Assembly (NCBI GenBank): GCA_023213395.1
Contig: CM041465.1
Location: forward strand, 105,593,741 to 105,657,740
Origin: Cycas panzhihuaensis
Taxonomy: Eukaryota; Cycadophyta
DNA length: 64,000 nt
Reading direction: 5' to 3'
The translations under genes were made by a program, and so were the position numbers. The notes under the pieces were generated by a model. That model was given only the letters and a program-made list of their open reading frames with translations. It made no database searches and was not told the origin of the DNA. Positions 36,001 to 50,902 of this stretch are shown here, piece after piece (position 1 is the stretch's first letter; the number at the start of each line of letters is the position of its first letter).

Positions 36001-36708
36001 GTCTACCAGCATATTATCTGTCATTTTGGAATTCTAGACGTCCTAATTATGGATAATGGAACTTCCTTCTGTAATAAGGAAATGGACGAATTGTGTGAGA
36101 ATTTTAAAATCTCACACAAAACGTCATCCCCTTATTACCCCCAAGCTAATGGGCAAGTTGAATCTTTCAACAAGACGCTCGTTGGCATCTTGAAGAAAAC
36201 TGTTGCCCTGTCTCAAAGAGACTGGCATATCCAGCTCCCTTCTGCTCTATGGGCTTATCGCACCTCCATCCGGACAGCTACCGGGATGACCTTATTCTCG
36301 TTAGTTTACGGAACCGAAGTGATACTCCCGTTGGAAGTGGAGATCCCTTCTCTTTGGGTTTTCCTTCGAGGCCTCATTGACGAGGAGTCTACTCGCCAGG
36401 CTTACCTCCTGTACCTCGAAGCCCTGGATGAGAGGCCCTTAGCGGCCTATCAAGCGAACCTCGCTTCGAAAGCTCGCTTGCAAAGGACACACGACAAACG
36501 TCTTCATACTCATCCTTTGTGTCCCGAGGACCACGTCCTCAAACTGGAGTATCTTTACGATCGCTTGGCCAAATTCGGGCCCAAGTGGGTAGGCCCCTTC
36601 GTCGTTCTCGAAAGCCTCGACAATGGCACGTACAGGATTGTCACTTTGGACGGCTTGGAATTTGAGAAAGCGATCAATGGGAAATTCCTCAAGAAATTTT
36701 ACGCGTGA
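33064..36708 (+). pseudogene. RT, RNase H and integrase of Tat element A
   Basis: One reading frame covers the region with two in-frame stops (TGA 34222-34224 where B has Trp; TAG 34405-34407 in YN-stop-IQIS). The first 5 bp are C's duplicated target. A variable spacer (about 270 residues) precedes RT: TPWGTFAYKAMPFGLKNAGATY and the catalytic VFMDDMMG. RNase H (FILYTSATDESLGAML to ADRWAVLLQEFDLQVVNRKS) has Ser where the first Asp is expected, as in degenerate Tat RNase H. Integrase has HECHHGICGGHFGG, then YRRCQEH (first Cys of C-x2-C is Tyr), WGLDLIGAI, IMDNGTSFCN and VESFNKTL, so the D-D-E residues are all present. The C-terminal GPKWVGPFVV motif is intact. Near 34700-34800 several small indels cancel out, leaving about 12 scrambled residues. 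Confidence 0.93.
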
Positions 36709-37704
36709 TCTTTCCGCTCTTTTCTTCGCCATGCTCTGAAACGTGCCTAAACTACCATCTTAAGTTATTCCCATTCCTCCCAACCACGGGTAGAATGGCA
36801 ATTTAAGGTGGGTTTTTGGTTCTTCTTCCGGTTCCTCCTGCGAAACCCGCGTTCCCATGTACTCTTGGGAACCGTTGTCCTCCTATTTGGGCATCCCCTG
36901 ACTAGGACGATGCTGTGGAGTATCGTTACTCCCCTCTCGTGCTTGTTGTTTCCTTCGCATATTCCGCTATGTTCCCCTATGGACGTGCATGTCGCCCTAT
37001 TTTCTAACCTCACACCTCTCGATCACCTCTGCTCACGGTGGATGTGTGCGCTCCTGTTAGACATATGGCCATACATGGAAGGAAACACGTGCATGTGTAT
37101 ATTTACAAAATCTACATATTCACATATTTATATACTTACATATTTACATATTTACATACAAACATTTGCAACATACAAAAATATCCATTTACAAAAATAA
37201 ATCATACATGCTACCTCTATTATACATGATACACACCATTCCTCTGATATCCTTTGCCTTTTGACCCTGTAGCCCATTGTGCTCCATGGATGTCCTTTTT
37301 GCCTCCTCTTGCGAGGGCATTTATGGCGCTTCATTATCACACTTTTGGTAGGGCCCTTTCTGCACCGTTTTGCGCACTGCTCCCGTGCGTGCCCGAGTTT
37401 ATACTCGTTTGGCTCGTTTTACTGCCCTGGACTCGTTTTTGCAGCCCTTTCTCGCCCCTGGGGGTCCCCAAAGGAAATGCTCCCCCGTATGGGGGTATGT
37501 TTTGCTTCCCAAAGCAACCTTTGGCACTCCAGGGCGTCTTTTCTCCGCCCGCTCTCAGCCAGTGGCCAGATTGCTTGCTTTCATTCTAGGGTAACCTCAT
37601 TGCCAGGTCCTCCTACCCTTCTCGGCCCCTTTCATGCTTACCATTCCAGTCTTTCTTTTACTTTCATTGCTATCTGTTTATTTACCAGAGCTTAGTATCC
37701 AGCC
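36709..37704 (+). other. Spacer between integrase and aRNH in element A
   Basis: Bases 36808-37247 and 37247-37704 match element B's 41260-41086 plus 20897-20633, and 17735-17290, in reverse orientation. B has about 2.9 kb extra at the point near 37247. No gene is recognised; the frames at 37254-37695 are not conserved as coding. An AT-rich stretch with repeated CATATTTA words is at 37105-37160. Confidence 0.75.
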
Positions 37705-38124
37705 ATGTCTCTCCTCGTTTTTACCGATGGTGGAAGTCGCGGCAACCCCGGGCCTTCCGCCGCTGCGTGGATCCTTCGCAGCCCCTCCGGACACGACTTC
37801 TTGCATTCTGGGGTCTTTCTTCCCGAGGCTACCAATAACGAAGCCGAGTACACAGCCGTTATTGAGGCCCTTACTGATGCTCTCCGTTTCCATCGCGGTT
37901 CCATTGTGTTGTTTTACGATTCTCAGGTCGTGGTGTCTCATCTCACCCAGGTTTACCAGGTGTGATGCCCTCACCTGAGAACCCTCGCGTCTGCCGCCAG
38001 GTCTCTTCTGGCTTATTTCTCGTCAGTAGATATTCAGCATATCCCGAGGCACCTCAACGCTGAGGCTCATGGCCTCGTCTGCCTCATCCTTGAGCGTCGT
38101 CTCCCTCTTACAGGCAGCCCCTGA
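37705..38124 (+). pseudogene. Archaeal-type RNase H (aRNH) downstream of integrase, element A
   Basis: The 139-codon frame starts MSLLVFTDGGSRGNPGPSAA. The first catalytic Asp motif (TDGGSRGNPG), the Glu (NNEAEY) and the third residue (FYDSQVVVSHL) are intact. The final Asp motif reads NAEAHGLV, whereas element B keeps NAEADSLV, so the last catalytic Asp is replaced by His. A TGA at 37963-37965 (QV-stop-CPHL) replaces the Arg seen in B (VRCPHL). This is a second RNase H in addition to the degenerate one after RT. It has its own start codon in another frame region, nearly 1 kb after the integrase, so it may be expressed separately. Confidence 0.88.
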
Positions 38125-38481
38125 GACTTGCCTGGCCAGCCCGTGCCCAAGTCTCTGGTTACTTTTGGTTAGACCGCTTGCCCTAGTTGTTGGATGCCCT
38201 CTTACTTCACGTTACACTGTGGCAATGGGGGGCATCCTGTTCTACTTGCTTATTTCAGTTTCAGGTCGATGTTTGGATGACATGTAGGCAACCCCTACGT
38301 TGTCCTCGTCCCCGTCTCCCTTGTCCACGCGTTCCGCCACAACACTTGCCTACGTCCTTGGACCACATGCTGCTCTTTATTGCTTTTATCTATATATATG
38401 CATGTGCTACTCATATGTTTGATTGCTAGCATTCGCCATCACATTACGGTTCCGAGCAATGAGGCTCTGCTGCCAAGGCGA

Positions 38482-41085
38482 TGTTTCCCACCATCGGGAA
38501 TGGACTCGAGATGCATCGACGCAGGTTGTTCAGGTATATTCTCTTACCCTTTTTGCCTTGGTTTGATTAAGATTATTTAGAGTAGATTGCTTGACATATG
38601 CCTGCCTGTGCACATTGCTTGTCTGCTTGCTCATAATGTATGTGCCTAATGGAATGCCTTCAGCCTATGATGACTCATAGTGGGGGCATTCCTCAGCGAA
38701 TGTTACACCCCGTATGGCGTACAGTCACCCATGATGTCTCCACAGTTTCCCGGGATCGTTTTCGCCAGCTTATTTGCTCATGTTGCGACATGTCATTTGC
38801 ATTGCCGTCCTTTCTAAGTCAAACTCGATCCTTAGTTAGGACTTTTTGGGTTGTTTTGGGTACTTGCCCACTGCCTGGGCATTCCTCCAGCTGATTTAAT
38901 TCATAATTAGCTTCTGTTTTTGCTTCAAAACCTGATTCTGCTGCTTATTTTTCTCTTTTTTTAGTTTCAGGCTAATACCACAGTAAACTTAGCGGTACCG
39001 CAGAGTTTGCAGTGGTACCGCAGAGTTTGTCGCGGTACGACTGTTTGAAATTTAAAAAAAGAGAACCACGCGACAGTTCCTGCTTTTTTCGCGAAACTGC
39101 CACGTGGCTTCGTTCGATTGGAGACGCCCTGACATCCCCAACATTCACCTGCTGTGAACAGGGGATAAAGGGATTTTTCCTCTCCATTTTGAGGACTTTT
39201 TGCCCATTTTCCAAACTTTCAAGAGGATTTTCTAAGAGACTGCACACAGGAAAACATACATAAAACACAAGAAGTTCATGCACAGCAACTGAGGAGGGTG
39301 AACTAGGCTACCACTAGTGGATTTTTCAGGGCCATTGTTGCCCCTTACTACTCTCCACAGCCAGCTTTATTCCCCTTGTAGCTCAGAGATTCAAGGGACT
39401 TCTTCAACCAAGAAGCTGCCCCAAAGACTTACTTCACATCTCCAACTTTACAAGGAGCCTCTTCCATCTACACTTCAGTAGGACATACTCATAATCAGCC
39501 TCCATTTGACCTTTATTGCTGCTGTTCCTAGTGGCAGGAGGCATGCTTGACTTCTCTACACAAGGTACCCCTTAGTTTTGCTTGCAATTTCTTGTATTTT
39601 ACTTGCATTTTCTCTTCTTTTCACTTGTACTTCCTTCTTTTTTTTTACTTGCAAACCTTTGGGCATGCTTGCAATCTTTTTTCTATTTTTTCTAGCAAGC
39701 ATTCCACCTCTTTTTTCTCCCTGCTTTACCTCTTTTACCCCATAAATAAAAGTGACTACCATTGGCCATAGTTGCCCCGTAGTGTTATCTTGACCCAAAT
39801 CCAGTTTCTCGGTGTTTTTTTGGAGTCCCCCATCTTCTCCAAGCCTTCTTTTACTCCTTCCTCGGTCAGCCAGAGTAAGGGAGTATACACGAGGATTTGA
39901 GGGAGATAGGCAGGGTTCCGTCCCTCATTGTTGTCCTTCTCCCCAAGGGTTCCGTCCCTTGTCCTCTTCCCCTTACCGTACACGCTGTCTCAAGGAACGG
40001 GTCGAAGGAGTTTAAGGGATTGTGTCAGGACATCTGGACCAGCTTGAGATAATCCGCATCCACCTTGTTCTGCCCGGCATTCCTTTCTCGGGCCCTTTGG
40101 AGACCTCCCGTGGGTGAGTTAGCCATCCTGAGGCTATACTCAGTTCCGCTTGGTGTGTGTGTGTAGCATTTGGTAGTGTAGAAGTATCTCGCGCGCTCTT
40201 ATTTTGTTCCACTACATTCTAACACATAGCTTAGCCTATTTAGTTGAGTTGATTTCAGTTTGCAATACATATACATATATCTCTTTGTATATTTTATCTC
40301 CTCTCTCCCAAGAGGAAGGTGCTCTTCATGCTTTCTTGCAGGATCGCATTGGTGGAGGTGGTGCGTGGAGCGAACCCATTGCCGGTTAGCTCCCATACAA
40401 TATTTTCTCTCCTTTAGTTTTGAGTTTCCTTTTCATCCTTTCATTTCATTTGGTTTCGCATGCTCACAGGGAGGTAAGTGAACCCCCTTATCATCATAAA
40501 CAAGCGTCGCATGCGTGGAGAAAGGAGGAAGAGGGAGCGGAACCTAGCGAGATTTGCCGTACTTCTACTCAAACACCGGATCCAGGTATTCTTCTCATTT
40601 CTTTCGTGTTTCCTTTTATATTATTCTTGTCCTTTTGCATTTGCCTGAATAGATAAGAAAGGATAAAAGAACATAAAGAAAAAGGGAAAAAATAATCGTT
40701 TCTTTGCATTTACTTTTCTGCACTAGTTTCTTGTTCTATGTAGCATAGTGTAGACACCCCCTTTTGTGTCAAACCCGAGCTATCCCTTTTTCTATTTGCT
40801 GGTGTGTTGGATCAGTTGTCCCCCCTTGCCTTCGTTGCCTTCTCATTGCCTTGAGAAGCTGCAACGCGCGAGGCACCTCCTCTTCTTCCCGGCCATCTGA
40901 AGGGTAGGAAGGCCTCACTTTTGTAGGGCTACCTAGAAGGAACCAGGCACCTTGCAATCCCGAACCCGCGCTCTGGCGCATGGACGTCCTGCGAGGTGAG
41001 GTCCTCGATGTCTAGCCTAGTTAGCGTAGTGTCTTTTATCCCCCTTTGCTAGACGTAGGATCATTACCCCGCAGAGAGCGTTTCA
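38482..41085 (+). repeat. 3' LTR of element A (2604 bp)
   Basis: It starts TGTTTCCCACC and ends GAGAGCGTTTCA, followed by the TSD GAGCA. The bases before it (CTGCCAAGGCGA) are not a typical polypurine tract, although they are conserved in B. It differs from the 5' LTR in a few dense patches, notably around 38992-39050. Confidence 0.93.
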
Positions 41086-41352
41086 GAGCATAATGGAATA
41101 TGCGAAGGAAACAACAGGCAGGAGAGGGGAGTGACAATACTCCACAGCGTCATCCTAATCGGGAGATGCCCAAATAGGAGGACAAAGGTTCCTGAGAGCA
41201 TATGGGAATGCAGGTTCTGTAGGAGGAACCAGAAGACAAAGTGAAAATCCATCTTAAATTTCCGTTCTACTTGTGGTTGGGAGGAATGGGAACAATTTAA
41301 AATGGTAGTTTAGGCTCGTTTCAGAGCATGGCGGAGAAAAAGAGCAGAAAAA

Positions 41353-44300
41353 TCACACGTAAAACTTCTTAAGGAATTTTTCGTTGACCGCTTTCTCAAA
41401 TTCCAAACCTTCCAAGGTGGCAATCACAGTATCTTGTGAATTCTTGAGGCTTTCGAGAACGACGAAGGGGCCTACCCATTTGGGCCCAAATTTGGCCAAG
41501 CGATCGTAAAGGTACTCCAATTTGAGGACTTGGTCCCCAGGGCACAAAGGACGAGTACGAAGACGTTTGTCATGTGTCCTTTGCAAGCGGGCTTTTGAAG
41601 TGAGGTTCGCTTGATAAGCTGTTAAGCGCCTCTCATCCAAGGCTTCGAGGTCTAGGAGGCGAGCTTGGTGAATAGACTCCTCATTAATGAGGACTCGAAG
41701 GGAAACCCGAAGAGAGGGGATCTCCACTTCCAATGGCTGTATCACTTCGGTTCCGTAGACTAACGAGAATGGAGTCATTCCGGTAGCTGTATGGATGGAA
41801 GTGCGATAAGCCCACAGGGCAGAAGGGAGTTGAATGTGCTAATCCCTTTGAGATTGGGCAATAGTTTTCTTTAAAATGCTGATGACCATTTTGTTGAAAG
41901 ATTCAACTTGCCCGTTTGCTTGGGGGTAATAAGGGGATGACGTCTTATGTGAGATTTTAAATTTCTCGCACAGCTCGTCCATCTCCTTGTTACAGAAGGA
42001 AGTTCCATTATCTGTAATTAGGACATCTGGAATCCCAAAATGGCAAATAATATGCTGGTAGATGAAGGTGGCTATCATCTTGCCAGGGGTAGTGGACAAG
42101 GGGATTGCCTCTGCCCATTTAGTGAAGCACTCAGTAGTGGTTAAGATATATTTATGTTGTGCAGAAGATGGTGGCGATATAGCCCCAATGAGATCTAAGC
42201 CCCATTGAGAAAAGGGCCACGGAGACACGATAAGGTGCAACGCCTCAGAAGGTACGTGAGAGACATTGGCATGCTCCTGACATCACCGACATCTAAGGGC
42301 ACAGGCGTGGGCATCCTTGAATAAGGATGGCCAGTAATAACCCATGCGGAGGATCCTTTGGGCCATGGATTGGCCCCCAAAGTGGCCCCCACAAATGCCA
42401 TGGTGGCATTCGTGGAGTATTTGGTCTGCTTCGTTAGGAGCAACGCAGAGAAGCAGGATCCCATCAAAAGATCTCTTGTACAACACTTCATCCATGAGGA
42501 AGTGTTGCTATGATAAGCGGATACGTGACCTAACCTTGTTACTGGCTTCAAGGTGATATTCTTGCTGAGTCAGATATCACACAATGTCACCATACCACTC
42601 GCTGTCAGTGAGTGGGTGAGGAGAAGCGTCTTGGATGGTCATAATAGACTCATTCGAGAAAGAGTTGTCAACAGGAATGCCTCTCACATTGGGAATGGAA
42701 GCATCGGCTAATTGCTCTGCTACTATCATTCCCTTCTTTGACTTCCTGTTAATGACTTGCAAGTTGAACTCTTGAAGCAGGACGGACCAATGACCTGCCC
42801 TACCTGTCAAGTCTGAACAAGTAAGTAAGTAACGCAAGGGATTGGATTGAACGATCACCTTGGTTGTATTGCTGAGCAAGTAATGCCTAAACTTCTTAGT
42901 CGCATGGACCAAGGAGAGGCATTCCTTTTCGGCAGGGGGATAGTTTAATTCAGTGGTAACGAGAGTGCAGCTGATGAAATAAATAGCCCTCTCGGTCCTC
43001 GAATCGTCCTCCTGTGTGAGCATTGCACCCAGGGATTCATCGATTGCCGAGGTGTATAGAATAAAGGGCCTATCAAAGCGAGGAGGCACCAATGTAGGGG
43101 TGGAAATGAGAGCTTCCTTGAGTCCTATGAAGGCCTTTTAGGTCTTGTCTGACTAAACAAAAGGGGCTCCTTTCTTCAATAGGTTCATAATAGGCTTGGT
43201 GTTTATAGCGAAATTTACCAAGAAACACCTCAGAAAACCAAGCCTACCTAGAAACGACTTAATTTGTCATTGGGTCCTAGGCAGTGGCATGTTAAGGATT
43301 GGCTTGACTTTTTCCGGATCGATTTGGATTCCTTGTTGGGACACGAGGAAACCCAAGAGTTTGCCTGAAGTGATGGCAAACACGCATTTCAGTGGGTTTA
43401 GACTAACGTGATACTTACGGCATCTTGTGAAGATGGCATGCAAGTCGGAGGGATGATGGGCTCTGGTACACGAAAGGCCCATCATATCATCCATGAAAAC
43501 CTCCAACGTATTGTTGATGAGGTCGTAAAAGATAAAATGCATGGCTCTTTGATAAGTAGCCCCTGCATTCTTAAGACCAAAGGGCATTGCTTTATAGGCA
43601 AAGGTACCCCATGGCGTAGTGAAGGCCATCTTGTGGCGGTCTTCAGGAGAAATCTAAATTTGGTTATAGCCAGAGAAGTCGTCCATTAAGGACATTACTT
43701 CGAATCCAGCTATACGATCAATTATTTAATCAATGAAGGGAAGAGGAAAGTTGTCCTTAGGACAAGCGTTGTTTATATCGCAAAAATTGACACAAATACG
43801 AATGGTCCCATTCTTCTTGGCAATGGGAACAATATTCGATACCCACTTAAGATAATCGATGGAAGAAACAAGTTCCGCATCCAGAAGCTTCTTAACCTCC
43901 ATCTTAACGGCAGTTGAAAGCTTCAGGTAAAGGGGATGCTGCTTCTGACGCATTGGGCGAGTGTCAGGAATGGTCGTAAGGTTATGCATGATGATGGAGG
44001 GGTCAATACCCTTCATATCCGAGTAGTCCCACGTGAATACATCACGGAATTCCCAAAACAGGAGGGAGTATTCCCTCACTTTGTTAGGAGTACATTCCAC
44101 TCCTACCTTGATGATCTTGTCTGGGGCAAGGACTATGTCCTGAGTTGCCCCCATGCACATAGCATTCCCCTCCTCGAAATGGAGGGGGGCAAGATCGACT
44201 CGAAGAGAGGAAACAAAAGAAGGGATTGGGTTGGCTAATGTGGACCCAATCGCTAAGACCTTCTAGTGGCCAAGCTTGTGGTGACCAGGAGGCAAACTGG

Positions 44301-45003
44301 GCATGGAACCTTCTAAGTGTTCCAGTAAAGCCTCATCGTCTTCGAAGTAGTCCACCCCATGGATGACCTGACTTCGAATGGACGAGGCGTGGGATAGCGT
44401 GGGAGCGATAGGACCGATATGGCCAGAAAGCTGCCCATCATCCTCAAGGGACTCTAAAGGAGAGTCAAGGAGAGGTCCCTCATAAAAAGCAAGAGGGAAA
44501 CTCTCAACATCATCACCTACGGGAGGTGATGGGATGGAAGAGCCAGGAACATTATGATCGACATGTGCAATGTCATGTGACATGTGAAAATGACCAAGCT
44601 CTATAACAAAAAGGGTCTTAGGAGGAAACCTAGGACTAGGAGGATGCCCCACACTAGTGTGGAGGAACAAAACTAGGTGAGGATATTCCTCATCCTCACT
44701 ATGGGACCCGTCATCATCAAACATGACAAGGTACCCATAGCTCCTGACACCAATGGGGGCAAAACGCATCGAATCAGGAGAAGAAGATATGAGATCTTCT
44801 TCACGGTAAGAGGAATCAGGGATTCCAATGGAGCAGGCCGAGACATAATCGGAAGGGCGTTTGTTTCCCTTCGTATGGCCATGGCTTGCCTGAGCAGAAG
44901 GCCTAGCTTGTTTGACGAGTGATCGCTCACAGGAGACAACTTTCATTTGCCTATTATGGACAAATTTAAGTTGCCCCCAATGGGTGGAACACACGGCTCC
45001 CAT
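41353..45003 (-). pseudogene. RT, RNase H and integrase of Tat element B
   Basis: The homologue of A's pol is on the minus strand, starting MGAVCSTHWGQLKF at 45003. RT landmarks are IDYLKWVSNIVPIAKKNGT (Trp kept where A has a stop), MPFGLKNAGATY and VFMDDMMG. RNase H reads FILYTSAIDESLGAML. Integrase has HECHHGICGGHFGG, ALRCR-stop-CQEH, WGLDLIGAI, ITDNGTSFCN and VESFNKM, and ends KARLQRTHDKRL and GPKWVGPFVV. Stops and frameshifts split it into at least six pieces (45003-44263, 44160-43726, 43629-43267, 43092-42577, 42495-42283, 42240-41353). It is more decayed than A, in line with its greater age. Confidence 0.92.
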
Positions 45004-47925
45004 TTGGTCAAGCCATAGTCAACCCAGAAGCAAGTTATAATCAACATCAACATCAAGGATGACGATGTCAGTAACGACAGTCTTATCCTCGAGAGTAAGA
45101 GGTATTAAGACAGATCCTAAGGGAGTCTTCTCGCTACCGTCATAACCCTGACAACACCATGGAATGGGTTCCAAGGCAGAAATACTAAGCTCCTACATAA
45201 CGCGCAAGGGCATGGCATTAACAGAAGAACTGTTGTCCACGATGGTTCTTCGCAATGTGCAATCAAGAGTATCTATGGTAATGGTGAAAGGGAAGTTCCA
45301 TTGGCATTCCCTTCCACTAGATGCGGGAAGATCTCTGGGATCGAAAGAGATGACGGGTTTGCAGCTTTGGGTTGTGCCCAAGGCGTGAACGGACGCGTCA
45401 TTCGATCCTAGAGCTTCCAAGAGGAGCATTTGCTGCTCGGGGTAACTTCTCAAGACGTCCATGATGGACATCCCGGTAGCCACGGTAAGAAGCTCTTCGA
45501 CTACGGAGAAGGGCTTACCCCTCGCTATGGGTTGGGTAAGGGCTCTCCTAAAGTCGAATCTACCGAGGCAGACGGGAATGCTCTTGGGAAGCGCAGGAAT
45601 CTCTGGAGGAATGGCTTCCGGAGGGGGATCAAGTTGTGAGGTAGACATGGAGGCGCCTGCTGCTCTTTTGTGACTTGAGACCGAGTCAATGCGTAAAGGG
45701 GAGTGGTCTCAAGCATTTGGATCACCTTCTTTCCCTTGTTACGGGACCGCGAAGGTGATTGACCACGGCGGTCAGGGGAACGTGAAGGGGAAGATAGCCT
45801 TCGCACACCCTTCCCTCTACCATGCGAAGGGTGAGAATCAGGGGATCTATCCCGATTCTGATTATTCCTTTGCTGAACATCACGACCACATTCCCCATGT
45901 TTGGGGAGCGGGTCTCTATGAATGGGTTGATCAAGGTTAGGCCTCGATGCCCGCCTAAGGGATGAATCGCATGGCGGCGCGTCACATGGGTGTTACACCC
46001 GACAACGAGAATCATCATGGAAACACTCCCCATGGATGGAACACCACCTCTTCTCAAGGGGAGGATCGATCCTTCTTACTTGAGAAGGTTGGATGTTACC
46101 CCCTTTGGGGGGCACCACACGAGAAGCTTGCTGAACTGGTTTATGGGAGGTCGGTGATAAAGGAGGCTGGAGTTTAAGCTCCTTCATCATGCGCTCGAAT
46201 GAGCGAATAGTAGAGGTAAGAGGATCTAGGGTCCTCTCAGTCAGATGAGAGGTGGGCCTAACAGGCTGCGAAGGTTTGGTTGCCTTTGCTGGGGGAGGTG
46301 CCTCACGACGTTGTGAGGGCTTAGGAGGCTTCTTGAGTCTAACTTGGATCTCAATGACCTCCAATGCCAAGCACCTCGTAATCACGGAGTCACATGTAGT
46401 TGCCCCCATCTTAAGGACTTCCACATACACTTCAGGATGAAGTGCGTTAACGAAGAGATCTCACTTCAACTCTTCAGGCAACGTGGCCTTGGTAGAGTGA
46501 AGGAGATCATGAAAGTGCCGCACAAAGTCACGATTCATTTCATCGTGACCTTATTTAAGCAACAGAAGCGCTTTCATCCAGCTTTCAAATGGACGGGCTA
46601 CGTCAAAATAGTTGACAAACTCGTCCACTAATTGCTAGAACGAAGAAATCGAATGAGCAGGGAGATGGTAAAACCACTTGAGGGCATCACCCTGCAAGGA
46701 TCACGGAAATAACTTCATTAGAATATGGTCATAAGCCCAATAATCGATGCATGCCATAGAGAAACTATGTACGTGCTCGATTGGGTCTTGCGACGAAGTT
46801 CTATCAAATTTGGGAACTTCAGGAGGGTGAGGCGGTAGGTTAGTCCTTAGCACCTCAATAGATAATGACGTTGACCTGTAGTCCATGAAAGGAAGTGTCC
46901 TTACATGGGCCAATGGATCGATGACCCGTAAAGGAATAGGAATGGATGGGGGTGGTAAACCCATCCCTCCTTGGGGGAACGCCCCTTGTTGGAAAGGGGG
47001 TTGCGGGTAAACGCCTTGGAAGGGAGGTATGTTCCCTTACGAAGACACGGCAATGGGAGTTGCGCTATATGGCAGAAATGAAGGGTGAGGGACCAGGTTT
47101 TACCCATATGGGCCACCCGTAGGTGGCGCAACTCCATATGGGTGCAACGGGTCCACCCCATAAGCAGGGAGATGGTTTCCCCTACCCTGCCCCCAAGGTT
47201 GAGACGGTAACACAGGGACACGTAAAGGGAAGGACCACCAGCAAGGTTTTGGGTGTATGTAGGAGTGGGTCCTACATAGTTGATGGCAGCAGCACTAGCA
47301 GGGCCTCGAGGCCTACTAGGAAACGAATGTACCACATTCAAAGACGGCGCATTCGTTTGACTCAGAAACGGCATGCTAAACCCGAGTTGGGGAAAGGACA
47401 TACCACGAATAGGTCCTGAAGAAGTAGGACCATGGCTAGAGGTAGGCGGCGCAACGCTTGCCCTGGGAGCTGGGGTAGACACAGCATAGGACAAGTGTAC
47501 GTGGGCAGAAGTATCATTCGTTGTATGAGGCGCAGGTATGGATGAAGGAGATGCTACATTGCACAGCATTTCTTCAAACCACCTAGGATGTAGTCAGTGG
47601 CGAGTTGCTCGAAAGTACTCACTCAGTGCTTCAACCACGTCAGCGGGAGGGGTATCCTCGTAGCCATACGAGGTCGATGGGATTTGGAATGTCGGGGATC
47701 CCTCAGGACGCTCCTCATAAGGCTCACCCATAGGATGGTGAGTCTCGTGAGGAGCCGAATCTTCTGCTGCATGAGCGGAAGGATGAAAGTCAGCAGGGTA
47801 AAACTGGTCATCTGGATAATAGATGGAATCATCACCCCCATGGGCGGATTCCGGGATAGATGAGGGGAACTCTTGAGTTCTGAAGCCATGGTATGGTAAG
47901 CCCAATCAGACAAGTAACCTTCCAT
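45004..47925 (-). pseudogene. Gag and protease of Tat element B
   Basis: The start codon is at 47925-47923 (MEGYLSDWAYHTMAS). A frameshift follows in the N-terminal arm. The capsid region carries KFDRTSSQDPIEHVHSFSMA and DYWAYDHILMKLF, the Cys-His motif is WCSIHGECFHDDSRC, and the protease reads IVDNSSSVNAMPLRVM, with Ser replacing the Gly of D-N-G-S-S. Stop codons at 46637-46635 (TAG), 46463-46461 (TGA) and 45021-45019 (TGA) are at the same codons as in element A. The gene would make the virus-like particle and process the polyprotein; this copy is disabled. Confidence 0.9.
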
Positions 47926-48173
47926 TATCGAATCAGGGTTCAACAACGGAAGGGAACGAGGCGATTAGTCTTTTAACAACGGCAGTAGACCTCGCAAGCG
48001 ACGTGAGAAACGTCGCATGCAATGCCTTTGTGAGCGTTGTTAGAAGAAAAGGAAAAGAAGAAAATGAAGCAAGCACGTTGGGGGTTGCCTAACTGAAACA
48101 CAGAATAAGAGACTACCTAGAGGCAAGAACACCAATGAAAAGCGGAAGTAAATCTAGCTCCCTTACTCGCAGT

Positions 48174-48191
48174 TCCCCAGTATGGTCGCCA
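48174..48191 (-). other. Primer binding site of element B
   Basis: On the minus strand TGGCGACCATACTGGGGA lies one base from the LTR end, identical to that of element A. Confidence 0.88.
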
Positions 48192-48192
48192 G

Positions 48193-50902
<2,710 letters not shown>

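Larger units (their letters stand above)
20898..41085 (+). mobile_element. Tat-like Ty3/gypsy element A, inserted into B and interrupted by C
   Basis: LTRs at 20898-23486 and 38482-41085 are flanked by the exact 5-bp duplication GAGCA (20893-20897 and 41086-41090). The flanks join into continuous element B sequence, matching A's own 36960-37240 in reverse orientation. The order is LTR, primer site, gag-protease, RT-RNase H-integrase, spacer, archaeal-type RNase H, LTR. Without copia C it is about 13.8 kb. It is the best-preserved Tat copy here: pol has only two in-frame stops over 3.6 kb. LTR differences are about 4% in the stretch compared. Confidence 0.95.

Noticed and set aside
37254-37695. 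Three overlapping Pro/Leu/Phe-rich frames of 74-138 codons before the aRNH.
   Set aside because: The matching stretch in element B does not keep these frames; it is spacer DNA.
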